This document shows positions 22,737-33,603 of a DNA stretch of 64,000 nt, in pieces. The notes beneath the pieces are model-generated. The model did not search any database and was not told the origin of the DNA. It saw only the letters and a list, made by a program, of their open reading frames with translations. Source of the DNA: Platerodrilus igneus (taxonomy: Eukaryota; Arthropoda; Insecta; Coleoptera; Lycidae); contig JARFIW010001369.1 of the NCBI GenBank assembly GCA_036346225.1, positions 1,426,001 through 1,490,000 on the forward strand. Reading direction: 5' to 3'. Numbering within the stretch: the stretch's first letter is position 1; each line of letters starts with the position of its first letter. The position numbers and the translations under genes are program-made.

Positions 22737-23606
22737 AACTCTATGCTTATCCGCCTTATAATAAGTAAACTGACCGGAAGGGCACTAACGCTAATTGCCA
22801 GCCGAGATGACCTTGAACAATAGGAAGATTTTAAACGCATATTAATAGCATATTTCGGCGTTCAAAGAAACATGAAATGTCTAATACGCGATTTAATAAA
22901 CCTAAGAATGGAAAGTAACTAATCTCCATATCAATTTGGAATGAAATGCCAAGATGTACGAAGTTTAATTCTAACAAAACTAAAAATCGAAGAACCCGAT
23001 CAAAATATCCGCTTATTAAAGACAAAAATGTATGACGAAATGGCATTCGATGCCTACATAAACGCACTACCCGAACGATTATCAGACAAAATAAGATTCC
23101 AACAACCCCAAAATTTAGAAGAATCAATGAATATAATCATAGAAGAAGAAAACGTTATGTATTATCGAAATAGAGTATATAACCCTAAAGCGAATAAAAG
23201 CTATTCATCAATAAAAATCATACAAGCCGCGAGACAAATATCCACACAACCAAAATTTATACCATTCAACGCACAAACGAATTAACCGCGAATTAAACCC
23301 AAATGGTAATAACACAAATTTCAACAATCAATTCAGACAATTTCCGAGACCAACATTCAACTCAAGTTTTACGAAACCCACATTTGCACCTAGATTTAAC
23401 TAAAACATAAACCGACAAAGACAAACATTCAACGCAAACCCCATCAGAAATGCACCGATGATAAATAACAATAATAACCATAACAGTTATTACAAACCCA
23501 ACTCCTATGGACACTTCATCTGGTAATACCAGACAAAATAGAAAAATATCGCAAATCCGACCAAGCCATAATCAAAAACGAAACTTCACTTTCGAAGAAC
23601 TTTGCA
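22737..23606 (+). pseudogene. gypsy/errantivirus-type gag remnant (copy B)
   Basis: Colinear with gag of the provirus at 29229-30415. Shared blocks include LIISKLTGRALTLIASRDDL, FGMKCQDVRSLILTKLKIE and LPERLSDKIRF, with the Asn/Gln-rich C-terminal region also recognisable. Several stops (for example in the block before SPYQFG) and the missing N-terminus show it is dead. At 23600-23607 gag passes directly into LTR sequence at a TTTGCAAG word, so the whole pol-env interval has been deleted. Gag is the capsid-forming protein of the family. Confidence 0.85.
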
Positions 23607-23851
23607 AGTTTCCACAGAAATGTGAGGGGCAGGGACAACATAAATACCCCGGGAGCCCCAAATCAAATCAGTCAGTTTTGGGTATTTCAGCTTTTACATT
23701 GTTTGCTTAGGCTACCCGCCTTAATTTAAACTGCAATTATTATAAATTTTGATTGTTTGTCGAAATTCCAATTGTAATTTCTGTTTAATAAATAAATTGT
23801 CTTGGAAGAAGACTTTTTAAAAAGGCAGCTCCCAAGGACCAAAACGTAACT
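23607..23851 (+). mobile_element. Partial 3' LTR of copy B
   Basis: Begins at GCAAGTTTCCACAG and runs through GTGAGGGGCAGG, CCCCGGGAGC and AATAAATTG to CGTAACT. It parallels the R-U5 end of the 508-bp LTRs of the neighbouring provirus. Flanking DNA starts at about 23852, and the younger provirus entered 29 bp further on. Confidence 0.7.
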
Positions 23852-23876
23852 TGCGGCGCTGCCAATTGTTGCGATA

Positions 23877-23880
23877 GACG
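23877..23880. repeat. GACG target-site duplication of the provirus
   Basis: GACG precedes the left LTR (23877-23880) and follows the right LTR (33029-33032). Four-base duplications are characteristic of gypsy-type integrases. Confidence 0.9.
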
Positions 23881-24388
23881 AGTTAAGGTTCGTGCCTTTA
23901 GAGCTGTGTTTTTAAAAAACAACTTAAACACTTAACAAATTTATTTGATTTGAAACAGATAACTTGTACATAATAACTTTAAAAATAATTATTGTACTGG
24001 GCGAGTAGTCTAGGTAGACAACAATGCAAAAGCTGTATTACTCAGACTCACTGCCGGGCATTGAGCTCCCGGGCTTTTTATAATAACCTGCCCCTCACAC
24101 GGCTGTGGGAACTTGCAGATCTCATGTCTGCTTTACACTTTGTTACAATGTATCAATCTTAATTCTAAGTAATTGCGGTATGTTGACCGCCTGTGACCTG
24201 CCACCTGCAGTATCACTGCCCTCACAGATGCAAAGTTGCATGTCCGTTCTCATGAACTGTCGATAACCTCTCTGGGTTATCCTTGTGTTACAATGTTGCA
24301 TTGAACTTATACTTTACTTAACAATTTCTAATAATTCCTATTAGATTCAATATATCAATATATATAGGTAATTGGGGGATACATAACT
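23881..24388 (-). repeat. 3' LTR of the provirus
   Basis: Paired with 32521-33028. Same length; differences fall at the U5 end (three), CATGTCTGC versus CATGTCTAC, CTCACAGATG versus CTCACGGATG, and CAATATATC versus CAATATGTC (plus-strand readings). Confidence 0.97.
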
Positions 24389-24396
24389 CCTCTCAC
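24389..24396 (-). promoter_or_regulatory. Polypurine tract of the provirus
   Basis: On the minus strand, GGTGAGAGG directly precedes the AGTTATG start of the 3' LTR. It is short but purine-only for six bases. By analogy with the family this is the plus-strand priming site. Confidence 0.55.
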
Positions 24397-24456
24397 CGTA
24401 AATGAAAAATTAAGGTTTTTCTTAATTTTTAAATACATAAAATTCATTATTCGCAT

Positions 24457-25524
24457 TCATTTAAAATTCATTGTTTCTAAGGGTATACTTATTGTTTCCT
24501 TTTTTCTCTTTGTTTCCTTAAATCTAGAACTGTTTCCTTCATTCTTATATATAAGGTACATTTTGTAAAATACATATATAATTACAAAAATTATTAAAAT
24601 GATTAATACAATTGTCCAAACACTTATATTATTATAATGTAACTTCGGCGTTTTGAGTTCACTTAATTGTTCTTTATAACTTTCCACTAATTTCACGGCG
24701 TGGTTGAGGTCGTCTAAGTCTAGATTTTCTAGCTTCATAGGTTTCTTGATTATTTCTTCGTCTTCTTGTTGTATCTTGAACTGTAGTTCTGGTAGGTTTG
24801 CAAGTTTCTTTGTTGCTATGGGATCTTGATAAACTCTGATTACTTCGTCTTTCAATTTCACATAACAGTCTTCTTTGAGGGTAATTAGTTTGCTTCCGAT
24901 TAATGCTTGGTTATTTTCATCTTGGTTGCAGTGGATGGTTGCTATTACTTCTGTTGGGAAAATGGCTATCCATTTGTTATCTGTAACTTTTTGAATTTTC
25001 ATGTTAGTTATTTGCACTTGTTTGGGTTCACCGTTTTCGTAATGATTTGAGAATTTTAATAGTTGTACTTCACAAGGGCTGTCTTCTTTAATGGTTGTTG
25101 TCGTCATTGATTGACATAAATATTGGTTTGGTGTTACTTCAGTACATTTTTCGTTTGTATAACCATATCTCAGTTCATTTAGGGATAGGAATTTGGTTTT
25201 GGGTATGATTACTTGGTATGTGCTAGTAACTTTTGTTGGAAAAGCAAATAAATGATAATAATTATAATTGTTACTTTCTACTATCGGGATTTCTATTAAA
25301 AATATTATTTCGTTATTCTTAATGTAGCCTTTTACTATAGCTATTTTTTCGAATATTAGAATGTTCGATTCTGTTACATCAAAAGGTAATTTACTGTTAA
25401 TTATAAGTGATCTAATTCTTATTAATTCGTTTAATAAATCGGTTGGTTCAATAATACTAGAGTGTAGGATATTTAATTTTGCAAATGTTACAGCGTTTTC
25501 TAACGTTGCTAAAATTTGTTGCAT
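24457..25524 (-). pseudogene. Errantivirus-type env, N-terminally deleted
   Basis: A 355-codon open frame. It has a helical N-terminal part, a Cys-containing ectodomain (for example GYTNEKCTEVTPNQYLCQ), and a strong transmembrane segment at about residues 303-325 (VWTIVLIILIIFVIIYVFY) followed by a basic cytoplasmic tail. This matches the fusion-protein-like Env of insect errantiviruses (related to baculovirus F). Compared with copy C at 59200-60000, the region with the RQKR cleavage motif and the glycine-rich segment after it is missing: sequence jumps near 25560 from the pre-env block straight to mid-ectodomain. The remaining Met start is therefore probably not the original one, and the product should not be functional. 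Confidence 0.85.
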
Positions 25525-25617
25525 TAAAGTAAGGGTGGATATTATTTGAGTAAATATTGTAATTTTGTATACTGCCTAGTTTATTGGTAGTATACCGGGG
25601 TTGTTCTTTATTTATTA

Positions 25618-26900
25618 TTATTGGGTTGTCCGTTCTACCTGGGCGGAGGTTGACGGTAAGGGTGATGATTGTCCATCTGAAATTACAGGGTGTCTTAGGT
25701 TTTTCAAATGAATGTACTTTGTTATTTTACCGTTGTCTACTACTGCTATGTTTTTATCTGATATTTTCTTAATTTTAAATGATCCTAAATTTCTGGGTGC
25801 TGTTTTATGTCGCTTGCTTTGAAAGTTTTTCTCATACACGGTTTGTCCTATTGAAAATTTATTTGAGTCGGTATTTTTGTTTCGGGTTGTGGTGATACGT
25901 TCTTTATCGTTTTCTAATTTATCTTTTACCTTGTCATAAGTTATTTTTAGTTTCTGTTTGTGGTCTTTCGCATATTGTTAATATACTTCCTTATTGTAGT
26001 GTATGTCATAGGGATTTCGTGAATCTGAATGTCCTAACGTTAATTCTAAGGGTGTAAAATTTGTTGATGAGTGAATTGTGTTATTATAAGCGATTAGTGC
26101 GTATGACATTAAATTGGTTATATGTTCCTTTTATAATTTATTCTTAATAATCGAATTTGTTCTAACAGGGTTAAATGTAATCGTTCAATTAGTCCGTTTG
26201 ATTCAGGGTGGTTTTCCGTTATGAAATGAATTTTTATTTTGTGAAGTTCTAAAGTGTTTTGTATTGTCTCATTTTTAAATTCGCTACCATTGTCTAGAGT
26301 TATTGATTCGGGTGTTCCGTAAAATATGAAATATTGTAAAAATCCTTGGGTCACGTCGATGCTATTTTTGGATGTGATTGGTATTGCTTGGCCTATTTTG
26401 TGAATGCGTCTACAATTGTTAGATAGTTTTGTGCTTCTACTACTAGAGTATTGGCATGTAGTTTTTGAAATGGTTTGTCGGGTGTTTTGGTTAACATTAA
26501 GGGTATCTTTGGGGGTTTCCTATCGTATTTCGCTTTGTCACATAGTTTGCGTTGGTTAATGAAATCTGTGGTCAAGTCCTTCATGTCTTTAAAATAATAA
26601 CGTCTTACAAGTTGCTTTATTGTTTTGTTAATTCCACGATGGTTGGTTTTTCCTTCGTGTTGATTTCTAATTACATCGTTTATTTCGTCAGGGTCGTCTA
26701 ATGTTATTAATTTTCTAGTACATCTGATGAGTTCAGGTCCAGAGTTATTGAATAATTTAATGTATAATTCTGAAAATCTTTGGTATAAATGTTCGGTGTT
26801 GAAATAATAATAAAATCGTTTTTCTCGGGGTGTATTCTTTTAGAATTTTAATTATTTGTTCCTCGTTGTAATCTTTAGTTATTTGAATTTGGTATATCTT
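25618..26900 (-). pseudogene. pol remnant: integrase
   Basis: Frames at 26584-26393, 26354-26118 and 25839-25618, with linking sequence, cover an integrase. The zinc-finger region is at about 26670-26530 (EGKTNHRG and KLCDKAKYDR, with an atypical second Cys pair in this family). The core follows, with TLDNGSEF carrying the second catalytic Asp and SNGLIERLH the Glu, and the C-terminal region reaches QSKRHKTAPRNL. The first catalytic Asp position reads KLHANTLVVEA, whereas copy C has KLHVDTLVVEA, so the Asp is Asn here. Several frameshifts separate the blocks. Inactive. Confidence 0.85.
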
Positions 26901-28644
26901 TTGTTATCTACTTTTGTATATTTTACTGGATTGGGGTTATTTAAAACTTCGGTTATTATAAATTGATTGGGTTTCATATCGATTGCTTCGTTTAAAATTT
27001 TAATCGCGTTTTTTGGTTCTTCGTTTTGTGTCGAATGTATCGTATCGATCTCGTCTGGATCTTCCCTTATTTCTGCTTCGTCTACGTTTCTTATAATGGA
27101 TTCCGTTTCTAATGCATTGAGTTGGATTCTACTTAAAGCGTCTGCGTTGTTGTTATAAATTCCTTTTTTATATATAATTTCGTAATCGTACTCTTCGAGT
27201 CTGATTCTCCATCGTTGTAATTTTGAATTCGGTTCTTTCAGTTTGCATAGCCATACTAGTGGTCTATGATCGGTGTATATGTAAAATTTTCTTCCGTATA
27301 AATAAGGTCTAAAATATTTTGTTGCCCAAATTATTGGCTAATAATTCTTTTCTATGGTACTATATTTCTGTTCGGTTTCATTTAGGGTTCTGGATGCGTA
27401 GCTGATGGATTTATCGCTACCTACTTTTCCTTGGCTCAATACTGCGCCTAATGCTACATTCGATGCGTCTGTCGTCAGTATAAATGGTTTTGTAAAGTCT
27501 GGGTATTCTAATACAGGGTGATTCGTTAATATGTTTTTAATTTTGTCTACGGCTTTAATAAATTCCGGGTGTGTTCAATTTTGTTTCCTTTTTAAACAGT
27601 TTGTCAGAGGTTTGGTTATCTGAGCGTAACCTTTAATGAATTTGCGGTAGTAACCACTAAGTCCTAGAAATCCTTTAATTTCTTTGTTTGTTTTGGTAAT
27701 GGGTAATTTAGAACTGCATTTGTTTTGTCTGGATTTGGCATTACTCCTTGGGGTGTTATTACATGTCCTAAAAATGATACTTCTTTTGTAAAATTCACTT
27801 TTGTCTAATTGTACTTTGAAATGTGCTTGTCTAAGTCTTTCGAATACTTCTTTCAATCTTTCTATGTGTTCTACCAATGATGTGGAATAAACTATGATGT
27901 CGTCAAGGTATACAAGGCATTTTCATTGTGTATTCTTCGTAGTATATTGTCCATGACTCTCTGGAAAGTAGCGGGTGCGTTCTTTAATCCAAATGGCATT
28001 CGTTTGTACTCGTAATGTCCTCTAGTTGTGCTGAAGGCTGTTTTGATATATCCTTTTCTTCCATCTCTACCTGATGGTATCCTGATGCTAGGTCTAATGT
28101 TGAAAAATATTGGCATTTGCCTAATTTGTCTAAAATTTCGGTTATATTTGGTAGTGGATATTTGTCATCTACCGTTTTTCATTTAACTTTCTATAATCTA
28201 TTACCATTCTGTACTTTCTCTTTCCGGTTGCGTCTAATTTCTTAGGTACTATTAACACGGGCTGCTCCATGGTGAGTTGGAGTGCTGGATTATGTCTTGG
28301 TCTAATAAGTCTGCTACTTGTCTGTCAGCTTCTTCTTGGCTTGCATGAGGTAGTCTATATGCTTTTGTAAAAATTGGCTTATCGTCTGTTAACTCGATAT
28401 TATGTTTTACTGTGTTGGTGAATGTTAATGGTATTCCTTCACAATGGAATATGTCGCGGTATTCAAAACATAAGTTTTTAATTGCTCTTTCTTCTTCTTG
28501 ATTGATGTCGGTATTGAAGCGGATGTTAGTTAAATTTTCTCTTAACATTTTGTCTTGTTCTATTGGGTTGTATTCGTTTTCTAAATTTTCGTCTATTTCC
28601 ATTTCGTTAAAATTTAGTTCTTCTACGTTAATTGGGTCTGTCAA
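26901..28644 (-). pseudogene. pol remnant: reverse transcriptase and RNase H
   Basis: The 130-codon frame at 28644-28252 holds the N-terminal RT region ([25 protein letters not shown]). Frames at 28116-27892 and 27877-27575 hold the fingers/palm ([20 protein letters not shown]) and the YLDD box region, then GYYRKFIKGYAQITKPLTN. The RNase H part at about 27500-27250 contains DHRPLVW and [15 protein letters not shown] blocks. Frames change between blocks and there are stops, so no full Pol can be made. Confidence 0.85.
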
Positions 28645-28859
28645 TGATAATTATACGGGATAGTCGTTTGAATTTAATATTGTTGTGGTTGCATAATTAT
28701 CTTTTATTTGTACTAAGGCAGTTGGGGTTTCTACTCCTTGTTGAAATGTCATATGATTTATTATTCCTAAATTTTGTTAGATTTTACTGGGATTTTTATT
28801 TTCTTTCCGTTCGGGGTTCTATAGTGTATTTTTGTTCAATTGTGTGTTTTGAAATTTAA

Positions 28860-29228
28860 TTGGGATTTTTCCGTATTTCGTCCTTAATAAGCGATTTTTA
28901 ATGTCAATGTTGGCTCCTAATTTTCTTAGAAGGTCCATTCCGATTAATCCGTCATATTTGTCGTTAAATTCGAATACACAAAATTTATGTTTCATTTTAA
29001 CATTAAATGTTCTCGGTAAGGGTATATTGGCTACGAATTGGTGTATTGTCGTTTGATGGGCTGTTTTAATTTTAAATGGCTCTCTTTCTACATAATCTAA
29101 ATAATGTTTTTTTACGGTTCTGGGGCTAATTAATGTTTTTGATGATCTGGTGTCGATTAATAGTTTGAATTCGGCGTGGGGTGTTTCTATGTATGGTAGT
29201 ACTAAGTGATTTATGTTATTTAAGTTTA
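28860..29228 (-). pseudogene. pol remnant: aspartic protease
   Basis: A retropepsin-like region directly downstream of gag. The active-site block reads LLIDTRSSKTLI at about 29150 and the second hydrophobic motif IGMDLLRKLGANI at about 28920. The catalytic triad DTG is DTR here, consistent with a GGA to AGA change, which should inactivate the enzyme. The block is otherwise well preserved. Confidence 0.75.
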
Positions 29229-30415
29229 TTAAGTTTGGTTGTCTATGAATGGGTCCATTTGAAAATTTGAGTTCGAGTTTTCGTCGTCGTACTCCTCGTA
29301 AGTTTCGTATTGTTCGTCACGTTCGTAAGTTTCTGCATGATTTGATTCATTGTTCGTAGGTGTCTCAATGTAATTATTCTGGTCAGTGTCAAATTTTTCT
29401 ATTTCTTGATGGAATAGTTCTTCCGATGTAAAATTGTGTTTCTGATGAGGGTTTGGTCGGATGTGTGTTATTTTTGTATTTTGTCTGGTGTTACCAGATG
29501 AGGTATCCATTGGTGTTGGTTTGTAATAATTATTAGGGTTGTTATTATTATTAGTCATTGGTGTATTTCTATTGGGGTTTGCGTTAAATGCTGGTCTTTG
29601 TTGGTTTAGGTTTTGATTAAATCTTGGTTGGAATGCGGGTTTCGTAAAAGTTGGGTTAAACGTTGGTTTTGAAAAATGTTTATATTGATTATTAAAATTT
29701 GTATTGTTGAAATTTGGGTTATTAATTCGGGGTTGATTTGTTTGTGCGTTAAAGGGTGTGAATTTTTGTTGAGGGATTGTTTGTCTTGTGGCTTGTATGG
29801 TTTTTATTGGTGAATAACTTTTATTCGCGTTGGGATTGTATAGTCTGTTGCGGTAATACATTACATTTTCTTCTTCTATGACTAGGTTCATAGCTTCCTC
29901 TAGATTTTGGGGTCGTTGGAATCTGATTTTATCCGATAGTCGTTCTGGTAAAGCGTTTATGTATGTGTCTAGTGCCATTTCATCATACATTTTTGTTTTT
30001 AAATGTCTAACGTTTTGATCGGGTTCTTCGATTTTTAATTTTGTTAGTATTAAACTTCTCACGTCTTGGCATTTCATTCCGAATTGGTAGGGGGATTGGT
30101 TGTGTTCCATTCTAAGGTTTATTAGGTCTCATACCAGGCTTTTATGTTACGTTGGTCTCCAAAATATGCAATTAGTAGTTGTTTAAATTGTTCCCATTCT
30201 TGTAAATCGTCCCTACTGGCGATTAAGGTTAGTGCCCTTCCGGTTAGTTTACTAATTATCAAGCGCATAAGCAATGAATTTCTTGCGTCATCTCCGGGTT
30301 TGTAGAAGGTTTTTAGGAACATTTCAGATGCTCCAATGAAATTTGAGAGATGTGCTTCCGTGCCATCATATATCTGTATTGTCTCCAAATAGAGCCGCAT
30401 GTCTGTGCTACTCAT
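29229..30415 (-). pseudogene. gypsy/errantivirus-type gag, frameshifted
   Basis: Starts at the ATG at 30415 (MSSTDMRLYLETIQIY). Two frames, 30415-30122 and 30110-29229, are joined by a one-base shift near 30115, and comparison with copy B shows the sequence continuing across it. The N-terminal half is a helical capsid region (LISKLTGRALTLI, RERLSD-type motifs). The C-terminal half is very rich in Asn, Gln, Pro and Phe and has no CCHC knuckle, as usual for errantivirus Gag. Product of about 395 residues if unbroken. Confidence 0.9.
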
Positions 30416-30419
30416 GTTA

Positions 30420-30990
30420 GTTAAGGGTAGTTTTCGATTTTGGGTAATTTCAAAAAAAATTTTTTTTTTTTGAATTGAGGTTTATTTCGCTATGTGTATT
30501 GTTATTTTTTGCTTCGGATTTACTAATTTTCCGTTTGGGTTGTAAAATTTCAAATGTTGTAGAAATTGGGGTTGGTTTTGCTATTTGTAGCGTTAATTAT
30601 GCTTGGGATGTATTAATTTTTTTTTGGATTGAATAATTTCGAATTTTGTAAAAATTGGGGTTGATTTTGGTATTTGTGACGTTAATTATGCTTTGGATGT
30701 ATTAATTATCCGTTTGGATTAGATAAATTCGAATTCTGTAAAAACTGGGGCTGATTTATTTTTTTGAAACGTTAATTTTGGTTTGGATTTAATAATTTTT
30801 CATTTAGATTGGGTTATTTTGAATTCTGTAAAAATTGGGGATGATTTTCCTATTTGAAACGTTAGTTTCGGTTTGGGTTTATTAATTTTTCAATTAGATT
30901 AGGTAATTTCAAATTTTGTAAAGATTGATTTTGCTATCTTCAGCGTTATTTTTAGAATCGTAGTCGCTGTTATTTGTATTTAGTTAAACA
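30420..30990. repeat. 90-bp tandem array in the provirus leader
   Basis: The word AAATTGGGG (or close variants) recurs at about 30472, 30562, 30652, 30742, 30832 and 30922, exactly 90 bp apart, and the intervening sequence repeats too (TTTGCTATTTG, GCGTTAATTATG, GGATGTATTAATT). So there are about five to six diverged copies just upstream of the gag start. The position matches that of the Su(Hw) insulator array in the gypsy leader, although I do not see that protein's consensus site. Confidence 0.85.
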
Positions 30991-32502
30991 GTGCGGTGAT
31001 GTACTTGTGAGATTTATTTCAATAATGTTAAATTAATTACCGTAGTCTTGAATTTGCTTGTTTTTATGCGGCTTTTAATATGTCTTGAGTTTCTGCTTCT
31101 TAAAGAATCTGAAATGGATGGATTTGTTCTCGCTTTATCTGCTTAGCTTTGTTTTAGTTTAATTCTGTTAATTTGTAATTTTACTCTTTCCGTGGGTTTT
31201 ATTGAGTTGCGTAAACGTACAGTTCGTCTGTCTTGTATTCTAATTATGACTTGCAGGTCAATTACTTCTGCACTTTATCGTTGAAATTAAATACTAAAGG
31301 ATGTAGTCTTTGTTACTTTGTAATTTAATCACGTACGTTGAGGTAATTAGCACTTACAGGTGTTAATAGAAATCAAACACTTCACTTTGGTACTCGCTGA
31401 ATGCTTGCATAAATGTTACGTCTATTTATTTTTAGATATCTCGGTATTTAATTATAATGCTTGTTGGTAATTGAAATTCTCCGTATTGTTGGTTTTCAGG
31501 TTACAATTATGAGCGTTTTAATTAAAGCTTCTTATGATGATCGTTTAACTGCACTTTATAAATGATGAGTAATTTTTAATTGAAAAACGTTTAGCTTTTT
31601 ATTCCGTGTTTGTTGCAATTGTACACGCTTTTATGGATTAATTACTCGTAGGTATTAAATGCAAAAACTGCGTTGCTTTTATTATTCCGTGATGGATTTA
31701 TTACTTATGATGCGAATTGCGTTGTTGAAGTTATACTTTAGTTCTGAAAGCGATTTCTCTGAGGTTTTAATTGTATAATAAAGGATGCTTCTTGCTTTCT
31801 TCGGATGGCGTTTTAGATTACAGTGGTTTTAGGTTACCGTAGCAGAGTGTTTTGCTATAATTTATAAGGTCAATGGTTTAAATAATCGTTCCGTGATTGC
31901 TTTGAAGAATTAGCTTTAGTTTTGAAATTAATTCTGCGTTAGTTTACCGGTTTATAAACGTGCGTTGAATCGCGGTAGTTAATGTTTCTTATTTTGGTGT
32001 TAGTGAGTGTGCGTTCGTTATTTTTTTGGTTTATTTTGAGTTTGTTTTAATAATTGTGGTAAGAATCTTTTAAATATCAAGTCTCATTTGCTTTTTAAGA
32101 AAATCTCTTTTAAATAATCAAGTCTCTTTAAACATTCGTCTCATAAAATGTTATACAGTCTCGTTTTTTTGAAAATATTTCTCTTTGTAATTATTTTCAA
32201 AACAATATTGGCATAAAATAAAATTCATAAAACAATAATAATCAATAAAATAATAATACTAGCATATATCAATTATAGTTTCTGGTTAAAAAAAAAGGGT
32301 ATAAAATGGAAATGAACTTACATTAATTTCATCTGTTTCTTTGGCGGGCTCGATCGATGCTGTATCTTGTCCACCTTGGTTTGTTTGTTGGATTTAGACG
32401 ATTCTTGTTCTTTGTCCAACTTGGTTTGGGTTTTGCCAAAATTTCGAATTAAAATTCTTGGTCACCAATCTTCCGATTTTTGGATTTTTAATGCCCTTTT
32501 GA
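30991..32502 (-). other. Provirus leader between primer site and tandem array
   Basis: About 1.5 kb of AT-rich non-coding sequence with no ORF, belonging to the provirus by its position between primer site and gag. In the first 120 bases after the primer site it matches the leader start of copies C and D (AAAAGGGC, GGTGGTC-like words). Confidence 0.7.
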
Positions 32503-32521
32503 CATCCGTTACGCTGCGCCA
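32503..32521 (-). promoter_or_regulatory. Primer-binding site of the provirus
   Basis: Sense sequence TGGCGCAGCGTAACGG abuts the LTR end. The TGGCGCAG core equals the sites of copies C and D, and corresponds to the tRNA-Ser class used by 17.6/297-type elements. The downstream half differs from those copies. Confidence 0.7.
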
Positions 32522-33028
32522 GTTAAGGTTCGGGCTTTTGGAGCTGTGTTTTTAAAAAACAACTTAAACACTTAACAAATTTATTTGATTTGAAACAGAT
32601 AACTTGTACATAATAACTTTAAAAATAATTATTGTACTGGGCGAGTAGTCTAGGTAGACAACAATGCAAAAGCTGTATTACTCAGACTCACTGCCGGGCA
32701 TTGAGCTCCCGGGCTTTTTATAATAACCTGCCCCTCACACGGCTGTGGGAACTTGCAGATCTCATGTCTACTTTACACTTTGTTACAATGTATCAATCTT
32801 AATTCTAAGTAATTGCGGTATGTTGACCGCCTGTGACCTGCCACCTGCAGTATCACTGCCCTCACGGATGCAAAGTTGCATGTCCGTTCTCATGAACTGT
32901 CGATAACCTCTCTGGGTTATCCTTGTGTTACAATGTTGCATTGAACTTATACTTTACTTAACAATTTCTAATAATTCCTATTAGATTCAATATGTCAATA
33001 TATATAGGTAATTGGGGGATACATAACT
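32521..33028 (-). repeat. 5' LTR of the provirus
   Basis: 508 bp, six differences from the partner at 23881-24388. Contains the promoter of the family by definition; a GCCCGGGAGCTC region near the presumed R start is shared with copy B. Confidence 0.97.
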
Positions 33029-33270
33029 GACGGACAGAGTGAAACTTTTATACATTATTCTAAGGTCAACGCTCTTATTGGAATTTATTTAAAATTAGTA
33101 TTGCTTATTGGAATTTACTAAATTGTAATAAAATCTTGAAAATATTACCTTTAAATTCATGTATTACACATCACACTAAAATTTTGATTTAATAAAAATA
33201 TTTAACCTTAAAATCCTGGAGTTCTTTTGTGGAAATCCTGTATAATAAAGCGAATTATGCAAATTCATTG

Positions 33271-33338
33271 CGAACAAGGAATTGAACAAAAAAAAATTAC
33301 TTTCACGCGAACTGTCAATCACTAAACTACACAGCTCT
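33271..33338 (-). other. Degenerate tRNA-like sequence
   Basis: On the minus strand, an A-box-like TAGTTTAGTGATTG is followed about 35 bases later by a B-box-like GTTCAATTCC. Stems are poor and an internal T run interrupts it, so this is more likely a decayed SINE head or tRNA pseudogene than a gene. Confidence 0.3.
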
Positions 33339-33360
33339 ATGTCCGTTCACTTTGAATATT

Positions 33361-33408
33361 CGTGTATGTGTATGTAGTGTGTGTGCGTGCGTGTGCGTTT
33401 GCGTGTGC

Positions 33409-33440
<32 letters not shown>

Positions 33441-33600
33441 GGCGTGTGCGTGTGCGTGTGCGTGGCGTGTCGTGCGTGTGCGTGTGCGTGCGCGTGGCGT
33501 TGTGCGTGCGTCGTGTGCGTGGGGTGGTGTGGGTGTGCGTGTGCGTGTGCGTGTGCGTGTGCGTGTGCGTGTGCGTGTGCGTGTGTATGTATGTATGTTA
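33361..33600. repeat. (GTGTGC)n/(GTGC) microsatellite
   Basis: About 240 bp of GTGTGC units with interruptions, ending in three GTAT units. It lies at the 3' end of the minus-strand CR1-like LINE. The open frames through it are artefacts of the repeat. Confidence 0.95.
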
Positions 33601-33603
33601 GAC

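Larger units (their letters stand above)
23881..33028 (-). mobile_element. Full-length gypsy/errantivirus-type provirus
   Basis: A 9,148-bp element with two 508-bp LTRs, a tRNA-Ser-type primer site, a leader of about 2 kb, then gag, pol (PR-RT-RNaseH-IN order) and env, all on the minus strand, flanked by GACG duplications. LTRs begin AGTTATGTATCC and end CTTAACT in the sense direction, the AGT...ACT ends seen in errantiviruses. The LTR pair differs at six positions (about 1.2%), so insertion was fairly recent relative to the other copies here. Gag, pol and env all carry frameshifts, substitutions or deletions, so it is not coding-competent as it stands. Confidence 0.95.

Noticed and set aside
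23852..23880. Primer-binding site after LTR B
   Set aside because: TTGCGGCGCTGCC does not match the TGGCGCAG site of the family, so this is flanking DNA after a 3' LTR.
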